From the IMG/VR virus record IMGVR_UViG_3300027708_000178, positions 1-35,844 of that record: a DNA stretch of 35,844 nucleotides; one strand, 5' to 3'. Positions within the stretch are counted from its first letter, which is position 1. Every line of letters begins with the position of its first letter. Under the pieces are notes generated by a model, which worked only from the letters and a program-made list of their open reading frames with translations, was not told the DNA's origin and did no database searches. A program made the translations under genes and the position numbers. Source of the stretch: a virus. Below, in pieces: positions 7,731 through 15,604 of the stretch.

Positions 7731-8688
7731 GGTTATCAAAAAAAATTTTATAATCAATATGTTTTGCTATTTTTTTTACTATATCTTGAAAAACTTTGTC
7801 TATTGTTAAAACAACTTCTTCTATATCTGTCATCATAGATATATGCTTTTCAACATTTGAATTGTCAATTGGTTTTTTAATTAAATTTATTAATTGTTCT
7901 TTATTTTTAAATGTGCCTAATTCAAAATCTTTGATTATTTCCATTGGAATAAAACCTTCTGTCTTATCATATCTTTTAAATGTTCCCTGATCTATGGGAA
8001 CTAATACTCTTATTCCTCTTGGAACCATATCTATTACAGAATTCTCATAAGCTCCGGGATGAGTCATTATAAACGATTCAATTTGAGATGTTTTTTCCAT
8101 GTACTCTTTATAATTACATTTAAATATTGGTTCTATAATTTTTGAATTTGGCACATCATTTTTTTTTGTTAGCTGATAAAGTTTATAACCTTGTTCTACA
8201 AGTTCAGTTAACCAATCTGTTATTTCTACAGATATGTCTTTTCCAAAACCTATTTCTGGATTATGGTCATCTAAAAGAATTGTTTTTGGTATTTTTTCTT
8301 TATATTTAAAAAATTTTTTTGAACAAGGGTATGGGATATAGCAATCTGGAGAACTTTCCCTTAGATTTCCAAATGAATAATCCCACAAACTTTTATTTTC
8401 TAAAAATGTTGAGGTTTTATAATTAACTTTTTCTTTTGCTAAATGATGATTATTTAAAACATTTAATGTGTATAGAGTTGTTAATAAAAAATCGCACTTT
8501 GGAATTTTTTCAAAAGTTTTTTCTGGATTGTGCTCTGTTTTCCAATCAAATTGAACAACTTTTAAATCAACATGGTTTAATTTTAAAAAATGCTCAAGTA
8601 ATCCTGTTGAATACCTACGCAAACTATTTGTAGATTCTTCAACAGAATTTTCAAATTGACCAAATAAACATAAAGAGTAATTAATCAA
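7720..8688 (-). CDS. putative GT-B-like glycosyltransferase
   Basis: 322 aa. The clearest feature is SFIMTHPGAYENSVIDMVPRG followed by IRVLVPIDQGTF in the C-terminal half, which resembles the donor-binding part of GT-B glycosyltransferases (H-P-G-x-x-E-N then a conserved strand). The N-terminal half has alternating strands (NYSLCLFGQFE, KCDFLLTTLYTL, KTILLDDHNPE). The start codon overlaps the DUF1501 stop as ATGA, so the two are translationally coupled. The family is not certain. Confidence 0.6.
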   Translation of the reverse strand: MINYSLCLFGQFENSVEESTNSLRRYSTGLLEHFLKLNHVDLKVVQFDWKTEHNPEKTFEKIPKCDFLLTTLYTLNVLNNHHLAKEKVNYKTSTFLENKSLWDYSFGNLRESSPDCYIPYPCSKKFFKYKEKIPKTILLDDHNPEIGFGKDISVEITDWLTELVEQGYKLYQLTKKNDVPNSKIIEPIFKCNYKEYMEKTSQIESFIMTHPGAYENSVIDMVPRGIRVLVPIDQGTFKRYDKTEGFIPMEIIKDFELGTFKNKEQLINLIKKPIDNSNVEKHISMMTDIEEVVLTIDKVFQDIVKKIAKHIDYKIFFDNLNL

Positions 8689-9962
8689 AATATATCTAAA
8701 GCCTTTCCTTCTGATATAGGTATTGGTCGCCCTAAATTATCCCTAATTTGGAACATTGGGTCTAAACCCAAAGCTTTGTATACTGTAGCATAAACATCTG
8801 AAATACTGCAAGGTTTGTCTTTAATATCCATACCATCAGCGGTTGTAGAACCATAAACCTGTCCACCTTGGATAGTACCACCACCAAGAACCACAGACCA
8901 ACATCTGGCCCAATGATCACGCCCACCATTTTGATTAATCTTGGGTGTACGACCAAACTCTCCCATCCACATAACTACAGTATCTTTCCACATACCCATA
9001 TCTACCAAGTCCTTGACCAAATATCCCATGCCCATATCAAGACGATTCCCATTCCCATTCCTAATAGCACTAAAGATATTGCTATGATTATCCCATCCAC
9101 CCAAATCGATTTGTACACAGCTAACTCCTTTAGAAATTAACTTTCTAGCAAGAAGACAACCCATTCCAAAGTTATTTCCTCTACCACCATAAGACTCAAT
9201 CGTTTTAGGATTTTCGTCTTTTAGTTCAAATATTGTTTTTAACGGAGATAGTGTAAGATCAAAGGCTTTGCCATAGATATTAGAATGAGATTGAGCATGA
9301 TTGCCCATAGCTTCTCTAGCCACACTATTTTTAATATGAGGTGCAATTCTTTCCGAAAAATCGTCTTCCAATGTATAAAACAGTCTTTGTCTTCTCCTAA
9401 GTCTTTCTTCATCATCTATTTCCTTTGGTGCTTTAATGTTTTCTGGTGGAGTTCCAGCATTTTGTACTGTAAATGGTGCTAGGTTTGTTCCTAAAAATCC
9501 TGGCCCAATTCTTTGTGCTGAATTTCCAATACCAATAAATCCTGGCAGTGGTAGTTCTTTTGATGTTAAAAGAGAAGATGTTACCGATCCAATGGATGGA
9601 TACTGCACAACAACGCTTGGTTGATGCCCAGTATTCATTAAAACGGTTCCTCTCTCATGACTTCCTTCGTTGGTCACAAGAGATCGAACAGCAACTAAAT
9701 TGTGAAACTGAGAAGCGATTGTTGGAAGAACTTCACTAATGCTAACTCCATTTGCTGAAGTGAGTATTTGTTTAAATTCACCACCATTTGCTTGCCCCTG
9801 TTTTAAATCCCAAAGATCCATATGACTAGGACCACCGCCCATCCACAACACAATAAGTTTTTTTCCAGACTTTTTAAGTGTTTCTTCTTGTGCTTTAACT
9901 TTGCCCACAAAAGAAAGTGCAGAAATACCAGCCGTATGTTTTATAAAATGTCTTCTGTTCAT
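8685..9962 (-). CDS. DUF1501 protein with Tat signal
   Basis: 425 aa. The N-terminus RRHFIK followed by a hydrophobic stretch ending KAQ is a twin-arginine export signal. Downstream are the DUF1501 hallmarks: GGGPSHMDLWDLKQG (42-56), SHERGTVLMNTGHQPS, GGWDNHSNIF, WMGEFGRTPKIN and GGRDHWARCW, with metal-type His/Asp pairs as in the alkaline-phosphatase/sulfatase-like fold. The family is numerous in Planctomycetes, usually 430-490 aa, so this copy is complete if compact. Finding it in a phage operon, ATGA-coupled on both sides (csrA upstream, glycosyltransferase-like gene downstream), is unusual and suggests capture from a host. The substrate is unknown. Confidence 0.92.
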   Translation of the reverse strand: MNRRHFIKHTAGISALSFVGKVKAQEETLKKSGKKLIVLWMGGGPSHMDLWDLKQGQANGGEFKQILTSANGVSISEVLPTIASQFHNLVAVRSLVTNEGSHERGTVLMNTGHQPSVVVQYPSIGSVTSSLLTSKELPLPGFIGIGNSAQRIGPGFLGTNLAPFTVQNAGTPPENIKAPKEIDDEERLRRRQRLFYTLEDDFSERIAPHIKNSVAREAMGNHAQSHSNIYGKAFDLTLSPLKTIFELKDENPKTIESYGGRGNNFGMGCLLARKLISKGVSCVQIDLGGWDNHSNIFSAIRNGNGNRLDMGMGYLVKDLVDMGMWKDTVVMWMGEFGRTPKINQNGGRDHWARCWSVVLGGGTIQGGQVYGSTTADGMDIKDKPCSISDVYATVYKALGLDPMFQIRDNLGRPIPISEGKALDIF

Positions 9963-10189
9963 CTTTTCTCCGATCTTGGAATTGTTGGTGTGAACAATAT
10001 ATCTTTTGGTTTTAAATCAACTGCATTATCTCGCATGATTTTAATGTTTTTTGGTGCTTTAATACGCAATCTAACTTGATTTGAATATGTATTTATTTCT
10101 TTAATGGTAACCTCTATATTACCAGAATCGGTATAAATAGTAAAAGCTTCATTCAATTTTCTAGCAAAAACCAAACTTCCAATTTCCAT
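9959..10189 (-). CDS. csrA: CsrA/RsmA-family translational regulator
   Basis: 76 aa. It aligns to CsrA from LVFARKLNE through NQVRLRIKAPKNIKIMRD. R10 matches E. coli R6, and R53 in IMRDNA matches R44, the two key RNA-contacting arginines. There is a 3-4 residue insertion (YTDSGNIE) between the first strands, and the C-terminal tail (KDILFTPTIPRSEKR) differs from E. coli. It should dimerise and bind GGA motifs in RNA hairpin loops, often over ribosome sites. Its own ribosome site is GGGGGA, itself a GGA motif, so autoregulation is plausible. Its stop overlaps the DUF1501 start as ATGA, and a structured leader lies upstream. Confidence 0.92.
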   Translation of the reverse strand: MEIGSLVFARKLNEAFTIYTDSGNIEVTIKEINTYSNQVRLRIKAPKNIKIMRDNAVDLKPKDILFTPTIPRSEKR

Positions 10190-10208
10190 ATTAATTCCCC
10201 CTAAGTTT

Positions 10209-10280
10209 ATTACAAGGTGTCTCTAGTCAACACAACTAGTAAGACCTTTCCCACCGTCATTGGTCCAGACACCTTATAAT
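10209..10280 (-). ncRNA. three-way-junction leader RNA upstream of csrA
   Basis: On the minus strand a closing stem of 14 pairs (10267-10280 with 10209-10222, one G-U) encloses two further stems: GACC with GGTC around a 15-base loop rich in G, and CTAGT with ACTAG around TGTGTTG. The only non-Watson-Crick pair of the closing stem is a U-G on the minus strand and would be a C-A mismatch on the plus strand, supporting minus-strand RNA. It lies 19 bases before the csrA start. It does not match a riboswitch or ribozyme core that I know. Confidence 0.6.
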
Positions 10281-10285
10281 TTCAG

Positions 10286-10570
10286 TTAATATCCTTTTTT
10301 ATTACATTCAACACCAACTCTTGCTATATCAGATACTTTTAATAGCATAGATATTAGTTCGTTGTTTTTAGTTTTTAGTTCCTCATTATCAGAACTTAAA
10401 GAAGCATTAATGTTTTCTAACTCAATATAATCTAACTCTAAATCATTAAATTTAGCTTTTAATAAGTTAAGCTCAGAAACAAATTCTGCTATTGATTTAT
10501 CTTGTTGCTTTAATTTGCAACCTCCACAATTCTTTTTTTCCTTGCCAAAAAGCCAATTGTAAATCATCAT
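10286..10570 (-). CDS. coiled-coil protein with CGGC motif
   Basis: 94 aa from ATG 10570 (or the next codon, also ATG) behind AAGGAG. A CGGCK motif at 15-19 precedes a long heptad-like coiled coil (about 27-80: LNLLKAKFNDLELDYIELEN and on). This organisation suggests a small oligomeric scaffold or chaperone. It is the first gene after promoter copy 3 and leads into the csrA leader, so csrA, DUF1501 and the glycosyltransferase-like gene may share its transcript. Confidence 0.75.
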   Translation of the reverse strand: MMIYNWLFGKEKKNCGGCKLKQQDKSIAEFVSELNLLKAKFNDLELDYIELENINASLSSDNEELKTKNNELISMLLKVSDIARVGVECNKKGY

Positions 10571-10610
10571 ATCTTTTCTCCTTGGGTTATGTATTCCTTA
10601 CACATATTGT

Positions 10611-10637
10611 TATTCGTTCAACACTCAAAAAAATTTA
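10611..10637 (-). promoter_or_regulatory. bipartite promoter motif, copy 3
   Basis: TAAATT ... GAACGAATAAC, exact 27-base length. It points at 10286-10570 and the csrA operon. Upstream DNA (10638-10733) has no credible ORF. Confidence 0.6.
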
Positions 10638-10684
10638 TCAGAATCCTCATTTAATATTTCTTTCATTAATTTTATTATAAGCAA

Positions 10685-10698
10685 ATACAATATTGTAT
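10685..10698. repeat. perfect 14-bp palindrome ATACAATATTGTAT
   Basis: Lies about 50 bases upstream (minus sense) of promoter copy 3 and overlaps a GTATAAC heptamer like those upstream of the right-hand promoters. A dimeric repressor or activator site would look like this, but AT-rich palindromes also arise by chance. Confidence 0.4.
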
Positions 10699-10733
10699 AA
10701 CATATATATTGAAAAAATGCACAAATGTAGTTA

Positions 10734-10880
10734 TCAACCAACATCTTCTTTTCTCAATACTTTAATAGTTCCATTTTCAACAACTATTTTTACATCAATA
10801 TCATTTTGATCTGTGTCTATACCAATAGACTTAAGCATTTCGTTTGTGAACACAATAGTATATGAATCATCACTATCCAT
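10734..10880 (-). CDS. AbrB/MazE-like small protein
   Basis: 48 aa, ATG 10880 to TGA 10734-10736. The pattern YTIVFTNEMLKSIGI ... VKIVVENGTIKVLRK (strand, LKxxGI turn, strand, xGxIxV strand) is the swapped-hairpin AbrB/SpoVT N-terminal fold of antitoxins and transition-state regulators. No toxin partner is visible next to it. The start lies 4 bases after the stop of 10885-11100. Confidence 0.65.
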   Translation of the reverse strand: MDSDDSYTIVFTNEMLKSIGIDTDQNDIDVKIVVENGTIKVLRKEDVG

Positions 10881-10884
10881 ATGT

Positions 10885-11100
10885 TTATAAACAATCCCAT
10901 AGTTTTTTATTGGTATCCCAATCGGGAACTTGTCTTTTATCTATACCAGCATATAACCAATGATTTTCCATTTCTTCTTGATGAGTTTTTATTGCTTCTT
11001 CAAGCTTTTTAATTCTTTCGTATTGTAATGTAAAATGAAATTGCAATTCAAAATTAAAATCTTCCAAAGTTTTGATTTGTTTTTGTTCAGTAGTATTCAT
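10885..11100 (-). CDS. hypothetical protein, 71 aa
   Basis: A helical, charged protein (QYERIKKLEEAIKTHQEEMEN) with a Trp-containing C-terminus (DWDTNKKLWDCL). Start and stop of the tail-tube-like gene share one base (TAATG), so it is translated with that gene and could be a tail assembly factor, though nothing in the sequence proves it. Confidence 0.75.
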   Translation of the reverse strand: MNTTEQKQIKTLEDFNFELQFHFTLQYERIKKLEEAIKTHQEEMENHWLYAGIDKRQVPDWDTNKKLWDCL

Positions 11101-12044
11101 TATGTTACCGTAAAATCATTAAATGTCTTAAAACTATATGTTATTGTTGCATTACCACCGTCTGTACCGCCACCTTGATAGTTTGCAGATTGTAACTTGT
11201 TCTTTTTTCCAAGGTCTATTGTTGTTCCATTTAAAAAAACCAATTTTATTTCTTCATCTGTAAGATTGTTTGTATCCTCAACAACGCCTATTTGATCGCC
11301 CTTTTTTGCTATAATCTCAAATTGTGCTGTTACTTCTACTGGAAATTTCGCATATCTAAAATATGGAACTTTACTTCCAAGCTCAAGTATTTTTTCTCTA
11401 GTTATATTTGCACCAACAGTTATTGATTGGAATGATGATATTGCTGGTATGCAATTTGGTATTTTTGAAGCACCAATATTAACATGCTGTCTTCTTTGTA
11501 TAGTCAAATCTGGCTTATCGTCTGGAACATTTGTTTCTGGAAAATTATTTATATACCATTCTCCATCTGATGGATTTAAACTGTTTGACCAAATCTTTTC
11601 ATTTCCAACAAGAGTTATAGATTCTGTTGCATTTCCTTCAACTGCCACTTTGTATGTTATTTGGCTTACAACACACTTTTTCATTACACAACCAGCTTTT
11701 GCTGTACCAGTTGCAGCTACAGATGTATCATCAAAAATGGCTAATGCTACAGAACATTGTGCTACTGATTTTGCCGATAAGGTAGTTCCAACAGCACTTG
11801 ATGTTGCTAAATTGTAAAGAAGATCTCTTCCATCTAATACTTTTTCTAATGTTACTTCAACATCAGGAACATTTTCAACATTTTCATAAATTGAAATCAT
11901 CCCAACTTCAAAAATTTGTTCTAAGTTAAACTGTGTATTTATGCCAACACTCTGAACACCATGAGCAACAGTAAAATTTGCACCGTCTTTGTCACCAATT
12001 CCAACTGCTTGGCAAGCATAAAAAATTCTTCTGTTGATTGTCAT
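11100..12044 (-). CDS. tail-tube-like virion structural protein
   Basis: 314 aa, beta-rich, with GVQSVGINTQFNLEQIFEVG (29-48), ISIYENVENVPDVEVTLEKVLDG and a late ITYSFKTFNDFTV. This arrangement resembles putative tail-tube or structural proteins annotated in large marine myoviruses. It has a biased composition low in Trp and high in Thr, Ala and Val, as expected of a self-assembling subunit. TGGAGC precedes ATG 12044. A sheath or capsid decoration role cannot be excluded. Confidence 0.65.
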   Translation of the reverse strand: MTINRRIFYACQAVGIGDKDGANFTVAHGVQSVGINTQFNLEQIFEVGMISIYENVENVPDVEVTLEKVLDGRDLLYNLATSSAVGTTLSAKSVAQCSVALAIFDDTSVAATGTAKAGCVMKKCVVSQITYKVAVEGNATESITLVGNEKIWSNSLNPSDGEWYINNFPETNVPDDKPDLTIQRRQHVNIGASKIPNCIPAISSFQSITVGANITREKILELGSKVPYFRYAKFPVEVTAQFEIIAKKGDQIGVVEDTNNLTDEEIKLVFLNGTTIDLGKKNKLQSANYQGGGTDGGNATITYSFKTFNDFTVT

Positions 12045-12061
12045 TTATGCTCCATAAAGTT

Positions 12062-12199
12062 TTACAAAATTTTATTTTCTTTTATTAAAATAATTTCTTC
12101 ACATCTACATTTTGGACATTGTGTTGGATCTTCTAAGCCTTCCCAGTAAAATTTAAATGCACAGTAAGAACAAATGTACCATTTTTTAAAGTCTTCCAT
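12062..12199 (-). CDS. zinc-ribbon (rubredoxin-like) microprotein
   Basis: 45 aa with CSYC at 10-13 and CPKC at 28-31 (plus C33), separated by an aromatic-rich linker (FKFYWEGLEDP). The WYICSYC ... CPKC spacing is that of rubredoxin-like zinc or iron ribbons. It lies directly upstream of the tail-tube-like gene. Role unknown. Confidence 0.7.
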   Translation of the reverse strand: MEDFKKWYICSYCAFKFYWEGLEDPTQCPKCRCEEIILIKENKIL

Positions 12200-12234
12200 T
12201 ATAAATACCCCATTGTTAGCACAATAAAACTTGG

Positions 12235-12480
12235 CTATTTTTCAACAAATGCTTTTGCACAGTCTTCGCACATCTCTTCCCATCCCTCACCAAGTATTCT
12301 ATTTGCACGATCTACATTCGTTATTCCTATGTTTATGTCGCACACAGGGCATAACATTAATGATGTTTTAATTGCACAATTTAAACATGTATCAATTGTA
12401 ACGCCATCGACATCTCTAAGCATCCACTCTGAAATTTGAACACCGCACTCAGAACAATGATAATCTAATTCTTCTTCCAT
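12235..12480 (-). CDS. double zinc-ribbon protein, 81 aa
   Basis: Four CxxC pairs: CSEC (9-12), CLNC (32-35), CPVC (44-47) and CEDC (71-74), enough for two zinc sites, with acidic linkers. Its ATG lies directly against the stop of the CmoA-like gene. Nucleic-acid or protein binding is likely for such folds, but no family is identified. Confidence 0.75.
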   Translation of the reverse strand: MEEELDYHCSECGVQISEWMLRDVDGVTIDTCLNCAIKTSLMLCPVCDINIGITNVDRANRILGEGWEEMCEDCAKAFVEK

Positions 12481-13113
12481 TTAAAACTCCTTTAACCAAA
12501 TATAAGCACGAAAATCACCATAAGCCCATATTAACTCAAATCCTTCAAGTTCTTTTTCACTTAGCGGATACTGCACACCACTTAGAGAAAGCTCTTTATT
12601 GATTACCATCTTTAAAGATTCACCATTTTCAATCTTATTACGCCATGTGACTCTATTTAAAGCTGTTCCTAAATATCCACCCTTGGATTTCATTTTCTCC
12701 AAAACTATAAAAGCACCGCCAATCATACAATTATTTTTTAAAGAATCAATAAATGTTTCTCTTTTTGATGGATGGATAAAACATAAAGACAAAATACATG
12801 TAGCAAATGAAAACTCTTCCATATACACATTTAAAAAATCATCAACAACCACTTCGCTTTCTCCCTTATATCTTTCTGCCATCTCTTTACATTTTTCCAC
12901 AGGTATAAAATCTATGCTCCTTGACTTAATCATACTTGATAAAGCCACTTCTACATTACCTGTTGATGCACCAAAATCATATACATTTGTTCCTTCTGCC
13001 ATAAAGACAGATGCAATCTCAGGCAAGAAATGATTAACGAAATTGCTATGCCAATATAATTGTCCAGCTAAATGTTCGTCAAATTTTTCTGCTATTTTTG
13101 CAAATTCAAACAT
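12481..13113 (-). CDS. CmoA-like SAM-dependent enzyme
   Basis: Starting at ATG 13113 (AAAGGAG, spacing 8) gives 210 aa, rather than the longer frame from 13134. FDEHLAGQLYWHSNFVNHFL then GTNVYDFGASTGNVE (41-55), EVVVDDFLNV and ILSLCFIHPSKRETF align with the CmoA fold (FDxHV, VYDxGxSTGN, FxIPPxxR), the carboxy-SAM synthase of wobble uridine modification. Several cofactor residues differ, so it may be a relative with another substrate. Its 5' end overlaps the dcm 3' end by 22 bases. Confidence 0.8.
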   Translation of the reverse strand: MFEFAKIAEKFDEHLAGQLYWHSNFVNHFLPEIASVFMAEGTNVYDFGASTGNVEVALSSMIKSRSIDFIPVEKCKEMAERYKGESEVVVDDFLNVYMEEFSFATCILSLCFIHPSKRETFIDSLKNNCMIGGAFIVLEKMKSKGGYLGTALNRVTWRNKIENGESLKMVINKELSLSGVQYPLSEKELEGFELIWAYGDFRAYIWLKEF

Positions 13114-13991
13114 CTTTCGTACTCCTTTAAACATCTTGCTATGTATTGAACTGAAGGTACATGCATACCGTTATATTTATACTTATCAGTACTTGAAGCA
13201 TTTTCAATATGCCAATCGTCAGGAAAACCCATAAGGCGAAGCCTTTCTGTAGGTGTTACTCTGCGTATGTTGCCATCAGATACTACTAAATCTGTAAAAG
13301 ACTTATAATCTCTTTTTGTTAGGGTTGATGACACTCCGCATTCATCAAACTGATCACTTCTTTGGCGAGTAAAGTAGGCAAAGGTTTCTTTGAACCACAT
13401 GCTCTTTTTAAAATTCCATTCAAAGCTCTTTTTGACAAGTTCCACGCTTTGTTGACAGGTTCTAGTACTACGAGGGCCAAACTGGAGTATATCGCTATTG
13501 GAGGTGATTCCATCACGGACTCCCAAAATGTAAACTCTACGCCTTCTTTGGGCTGTTCCACAGTATTGGGCATCGAGCGTTGTATAAGTCGCATCGTACC
13601 CGATGCTGGCAAGGTCTTGAAGTACCGTTTCAAGCCCTCTTCCAAGCAGCATAAAGACATTTTCAATGACACAATATTTTGGTTGAACATCTTTAACTGC
13701 TCGGAAGAATTCTTTCCACAAGAATGATCTTTTTCCATATATGCCCTCCTTTGATTGACTTGCTATAGATATGTCTGTGCAGGGAAAACCCCCAACAATC
13801 AAATCAAACTGATCTTTTTTATACTTTACTTTTGTTACATCTCCATAATTAGGGATATTTGGAAAATTCTTTGCTAAAACTTCAGAAGGATACTTATCTA
13901 ACTCTGCAAAAGCAGTTACTTCAAAACCTTCCTTTTGAAACCCTAAAGCAAATCCACCTATCCCCGAAAACATATCATATAGTTTTAACAT
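13092..13991 (-). CDS. dcm: DNA (cytosine-5) methyltransferase
   Basis: 299 aa. All core motifs are present in order: FSGIGGF (8-14), GGFPCTDIS (67-75) with catalytic C71, ENV (110-112), QRRRRVYILG (148-157), then a variable target-recognition region and TPTERLRLMGFPDDW near the C-terminus. It transfers a methyl group to C5 of cytosine in a sequence I cannot predict, probably to shield phage DNA. No restriction partner is adjacent, which fits an orphan phage enzyme. ATG 13991 follows AAGGAGG; an inverted repeat abuts that site. Confidence 0.95.
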   Translation of the reverse strand: MLKLYDMFSGIGGFALGFQKEGFEVTAFAELDKYPSEVLAKNFPNIPNYGDVTKVKYKKDQFDLIVGGFPCTDISIASQSKEGIYGKRSFLWKEFFRAVKDVQPKYCVIENVFMLLGRGLETVLQDLASIGYDATYTTLDAQYCGTAQRRRRVYILGVRDGITSNSDILQFGPRSTRTCQQSVELVKKSFEWNFKKSMWFKETFAYFTRQRSDQFDECGVSSTLTKRDYKSFTDLVVSDGNIRRVTPTERLRLMGFPDDWHIENASSTDKYKYNGMHVPSVQYIARCLKEYERCLNLQK

Positions 13992-14001
13992 CAAACCTCC
14001 T

Positions 14002-14031
14002 TGTAAGAAATATGTATGCGTTTTTCTTACA
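14002..14031 (-). promoter_or_regulatory. inverted repeat abutting the dcm ribosome site
   Basis: TGTAAGAAA (14002-14010) and TTTCTTACA (14023-14031) form a 9-pair stem with a 12-base spacer. On the minus strand the second arm shares bases with the start of AAGGAGG. As DNA it could be an operator, as RNA a hairpin tuning translation. Confidence 0.5.
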
Positions 14032-14043
14032 GATTAAAAAGCA

Positions 14044-14445
14044 TTAATTATTTTTATTGCACTTAAAACATGTGACCACATGATCTTTACAGATGTAGTC
14101 AACTGTTTCATCAAAGATTGCTTTATGCCCACATTCCAACATTACCGACCACTTCTTTGGATATATCGGCAGCATTTGCGTATAATTACCAACACAGTGC
14201 AATATAAAACATTTGATTTCTTCTTGAGACTCAAACTCTGTTGCTTGAATGTTTAAGATGTTTAAGTTTGTTTCTGCAATCCTTTTAATATTAGATGTTC
14301 CAAGCTTTGTGAATGGTTTATTAATAAACTCTTCAAGAATGGTCACTGCTGCAACCTTATTCTTTCTTAAAAGTCTTTTAACATTCTCGCTTGCAAACAG
14401 CAGATATTTTTCTCCATTGATTTCGATTGGTGCTTTTGATTCCAT
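14044..14445 (-). CDS. hypothetical protein with C-terminal zinc knuckle
   Basis: 133 aa from ATG 14445 (AGGAGG). The N-terminal two thirds are helical. The last 35 residues carry C-x-H, a lone Cys-Lys-Asp-His and a final CFKC, together a possible zinc site. It lies between the dcm gene and promoter copy 4. No family recognised. Confidence 0.7.
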   Translation of the reverse strand: MESKAPIEINGEKYLLFASENVKRLLRKNKVAAVTILEEFINKPFTKLGTSNIKRIAETNLNILNIQATEFESQEEIKCFILHCVGNYTQMLPIYPKKWSVMLECGHKAIFDETVDYICKDHVVTCFKCNKNN

Positions 14446-14484
14446 TGTATCCTCCTATAAAAGTAAATGTTTTGTACAAAAAGC

Positions 14485-14511
14485 TATTCGCTTAAGTAAC
14501 ATTAATATTTA
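14485..14511 (-). promoter_or_regulatory. bipartite promoter motif, copy 4
   Basis: TAAATA ... AAGCGAATAG, exact spacing. The upstream box lies 1 base from the stop codon of the 14512-15258 gene, and the motif points at 14044-14445 and dcm. Confidence 0.55.
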
Positions 14512-15258
14512 CTATATTTTGTATTTCCCCAAAAGTCTTTGTCTTATAAGTTCTTCAACTAACTTATCGCCCTTTTGATCCTCTGTTGGGGCAAACAAAG
14601 CCTTATTCCTATCTTCGCTTCCAATCTCTGGCTCACAAACATAGTATATTGCTATTGAATTTCTTGATTTGTCGATTGGACATGTGATTTGATCTGATAT
14701 GCCATGCCATGAATTTTGAGTTGTATCAAACAATAAAGCCCTATTAAAAGTGGAATCTATTTTAACTTCAACCTGTTTTGGTTTATTATTCTCTTCATCG
14801 TGTGACCATAGCTCTATAGCTCCACCCCAAGAGGTATCCCAATTTTTTGTTAAGTATATTATTAAATTTATCTTTCTTTGTAGTCCAAGCTTTGGGTGTA
14901 TGCTGTAGTCTAAATGTGGGTTTAATTTTCCAGAATTGCCCATAGCGTGTATACCACCGCCATTTAACCCATAGTCTGCCCAAACTTGTTTACCAACTAA
15001 GTTAGATAGAGAGTCTACAAATTCTTTGCTCGTTAATTCAAATATTGTTTTGTATATTGATTTTGGGAACTTACACCACATATCACAGGCTTTTTTAACT
15101 TCAACAGCATTGTTGTAATAAAACCAAAAGTCATCATTAATAGAAGGAAACTCATCAGCTATTTGCATAGCCAATGAGTTTTCTAAAAAATTGTCTATTA
15201 CTAAATGATTAAATGGTTTTGAGTTTTTCCACTTATTTAAATCATCTTCGTTAAACAT
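14512..15258 (-). CDS. prolyl-4-hydroxylase-like 2OG-Fe(II) oxygenase
   Basis: 248 aa. The iron triad is H115 and D117 in NPHLDYS and H185 in SWHGIS; R199 in SRNSIAIYYV is the 2-oxoglutarate ligand. GGAIELW (145-151) and the RALLFDT strand complete the double-stranded beta-helix of the P4H superfamily. It would hydroxylate an unknown protein or glycan. Distinct from the oxygenase at 4607-5203. The upstream small secreted protein ends at its start codon, so they are cotranscribed. Confidence 0.85.
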   Translation of the reverse strand: MFNEDDLNKWKNSKPFNHLVIDNFLENSLAMQIADEFPSINDDFWFYYNNAVEVKKACDMWCKFPKSIYKTIFELTSKEFVDSLSNLVGKQVWADYGLNGGGIHAMGNSGKLNPHLDYSIHPKLGLQRKINLIIYLTKNWDTSWGGAIELWSHDEENNKPKQVEVKIDSTFNRALLFDTTQNSWHGISDQITCPIDKSRNSIAIYYVCEPEIGSEDRNKALFAPTEDQKGDKLVEELIRQRLLGKYKI

Positions 15259-15549
15259 TTATTGTAACCATAAACTAGGACTATAGTAATACATTCCAAT
15301 ATACGGTTGAGTATTTTGTAATGTGTATCCATTTGATTGTAATGGTGGTAAATTAGTCAATGGATAATACAAATATCCAGTTGGAGTTTTCTGAATAGGA
15401 TTAATTGGATAATATCTCTGAGCATTGTTATAGTTATTATAATTGTTATAACTATAAGCTTGTTGTTGCAATGGCTTATACATAATCTGTTGAGCATTTG
15501 ATGTAGAAACCAGTAAAATAAAACTAATTGCTGAAAAAAAACATTTCAT
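15259..15549 (-). CDS. small secreted Tyr/Asn/Gln-rich protein
   Basis: 96 aa behind AAAGGAG. Residues 1-19 (MKCFFSAISFILLVSTSNA) are a signal peptide with cleavage before QQ. The mature part is low-complexity: YNNYNNYNNAQRYY, then a Pro/Tyr-rich tail. Such sequences often form extended or surface-sticky chains. Its stop abuts the oxygenase start, suggesting a linked role, perhaps as substrate. Confidence 0.75.
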   Translation of the reverse strand: MKCFFSAISFILLVSTSNAQQIMYKPLQQQAYSYNNYNNYNNAQRYYPINPIQKTPTGYLYYPLTNLPPLQSNGYTLQNTQPYIGMYYYSPSLWLQ

Positions 15550-15604
15550 ATTGATCTCCTTTTATATATATTATACTTTTAAACAAATTCAAACAAGGTT
15601 AATT

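Noticed and set aside
10209-10280. Hammerhead or purine-riboswitch assignment for the three-way junction
   Set aside because: The CUGAUGA/GAAA core is absent, and so are the conserved purine-riboswitch junction bases.
13319-13738. 139-aa frame inside dcm, and the plus-strand frame opposite
   Set aside because: dcm has every catalytic motif across this stretch; these frames have no ribosome site or family pattern.
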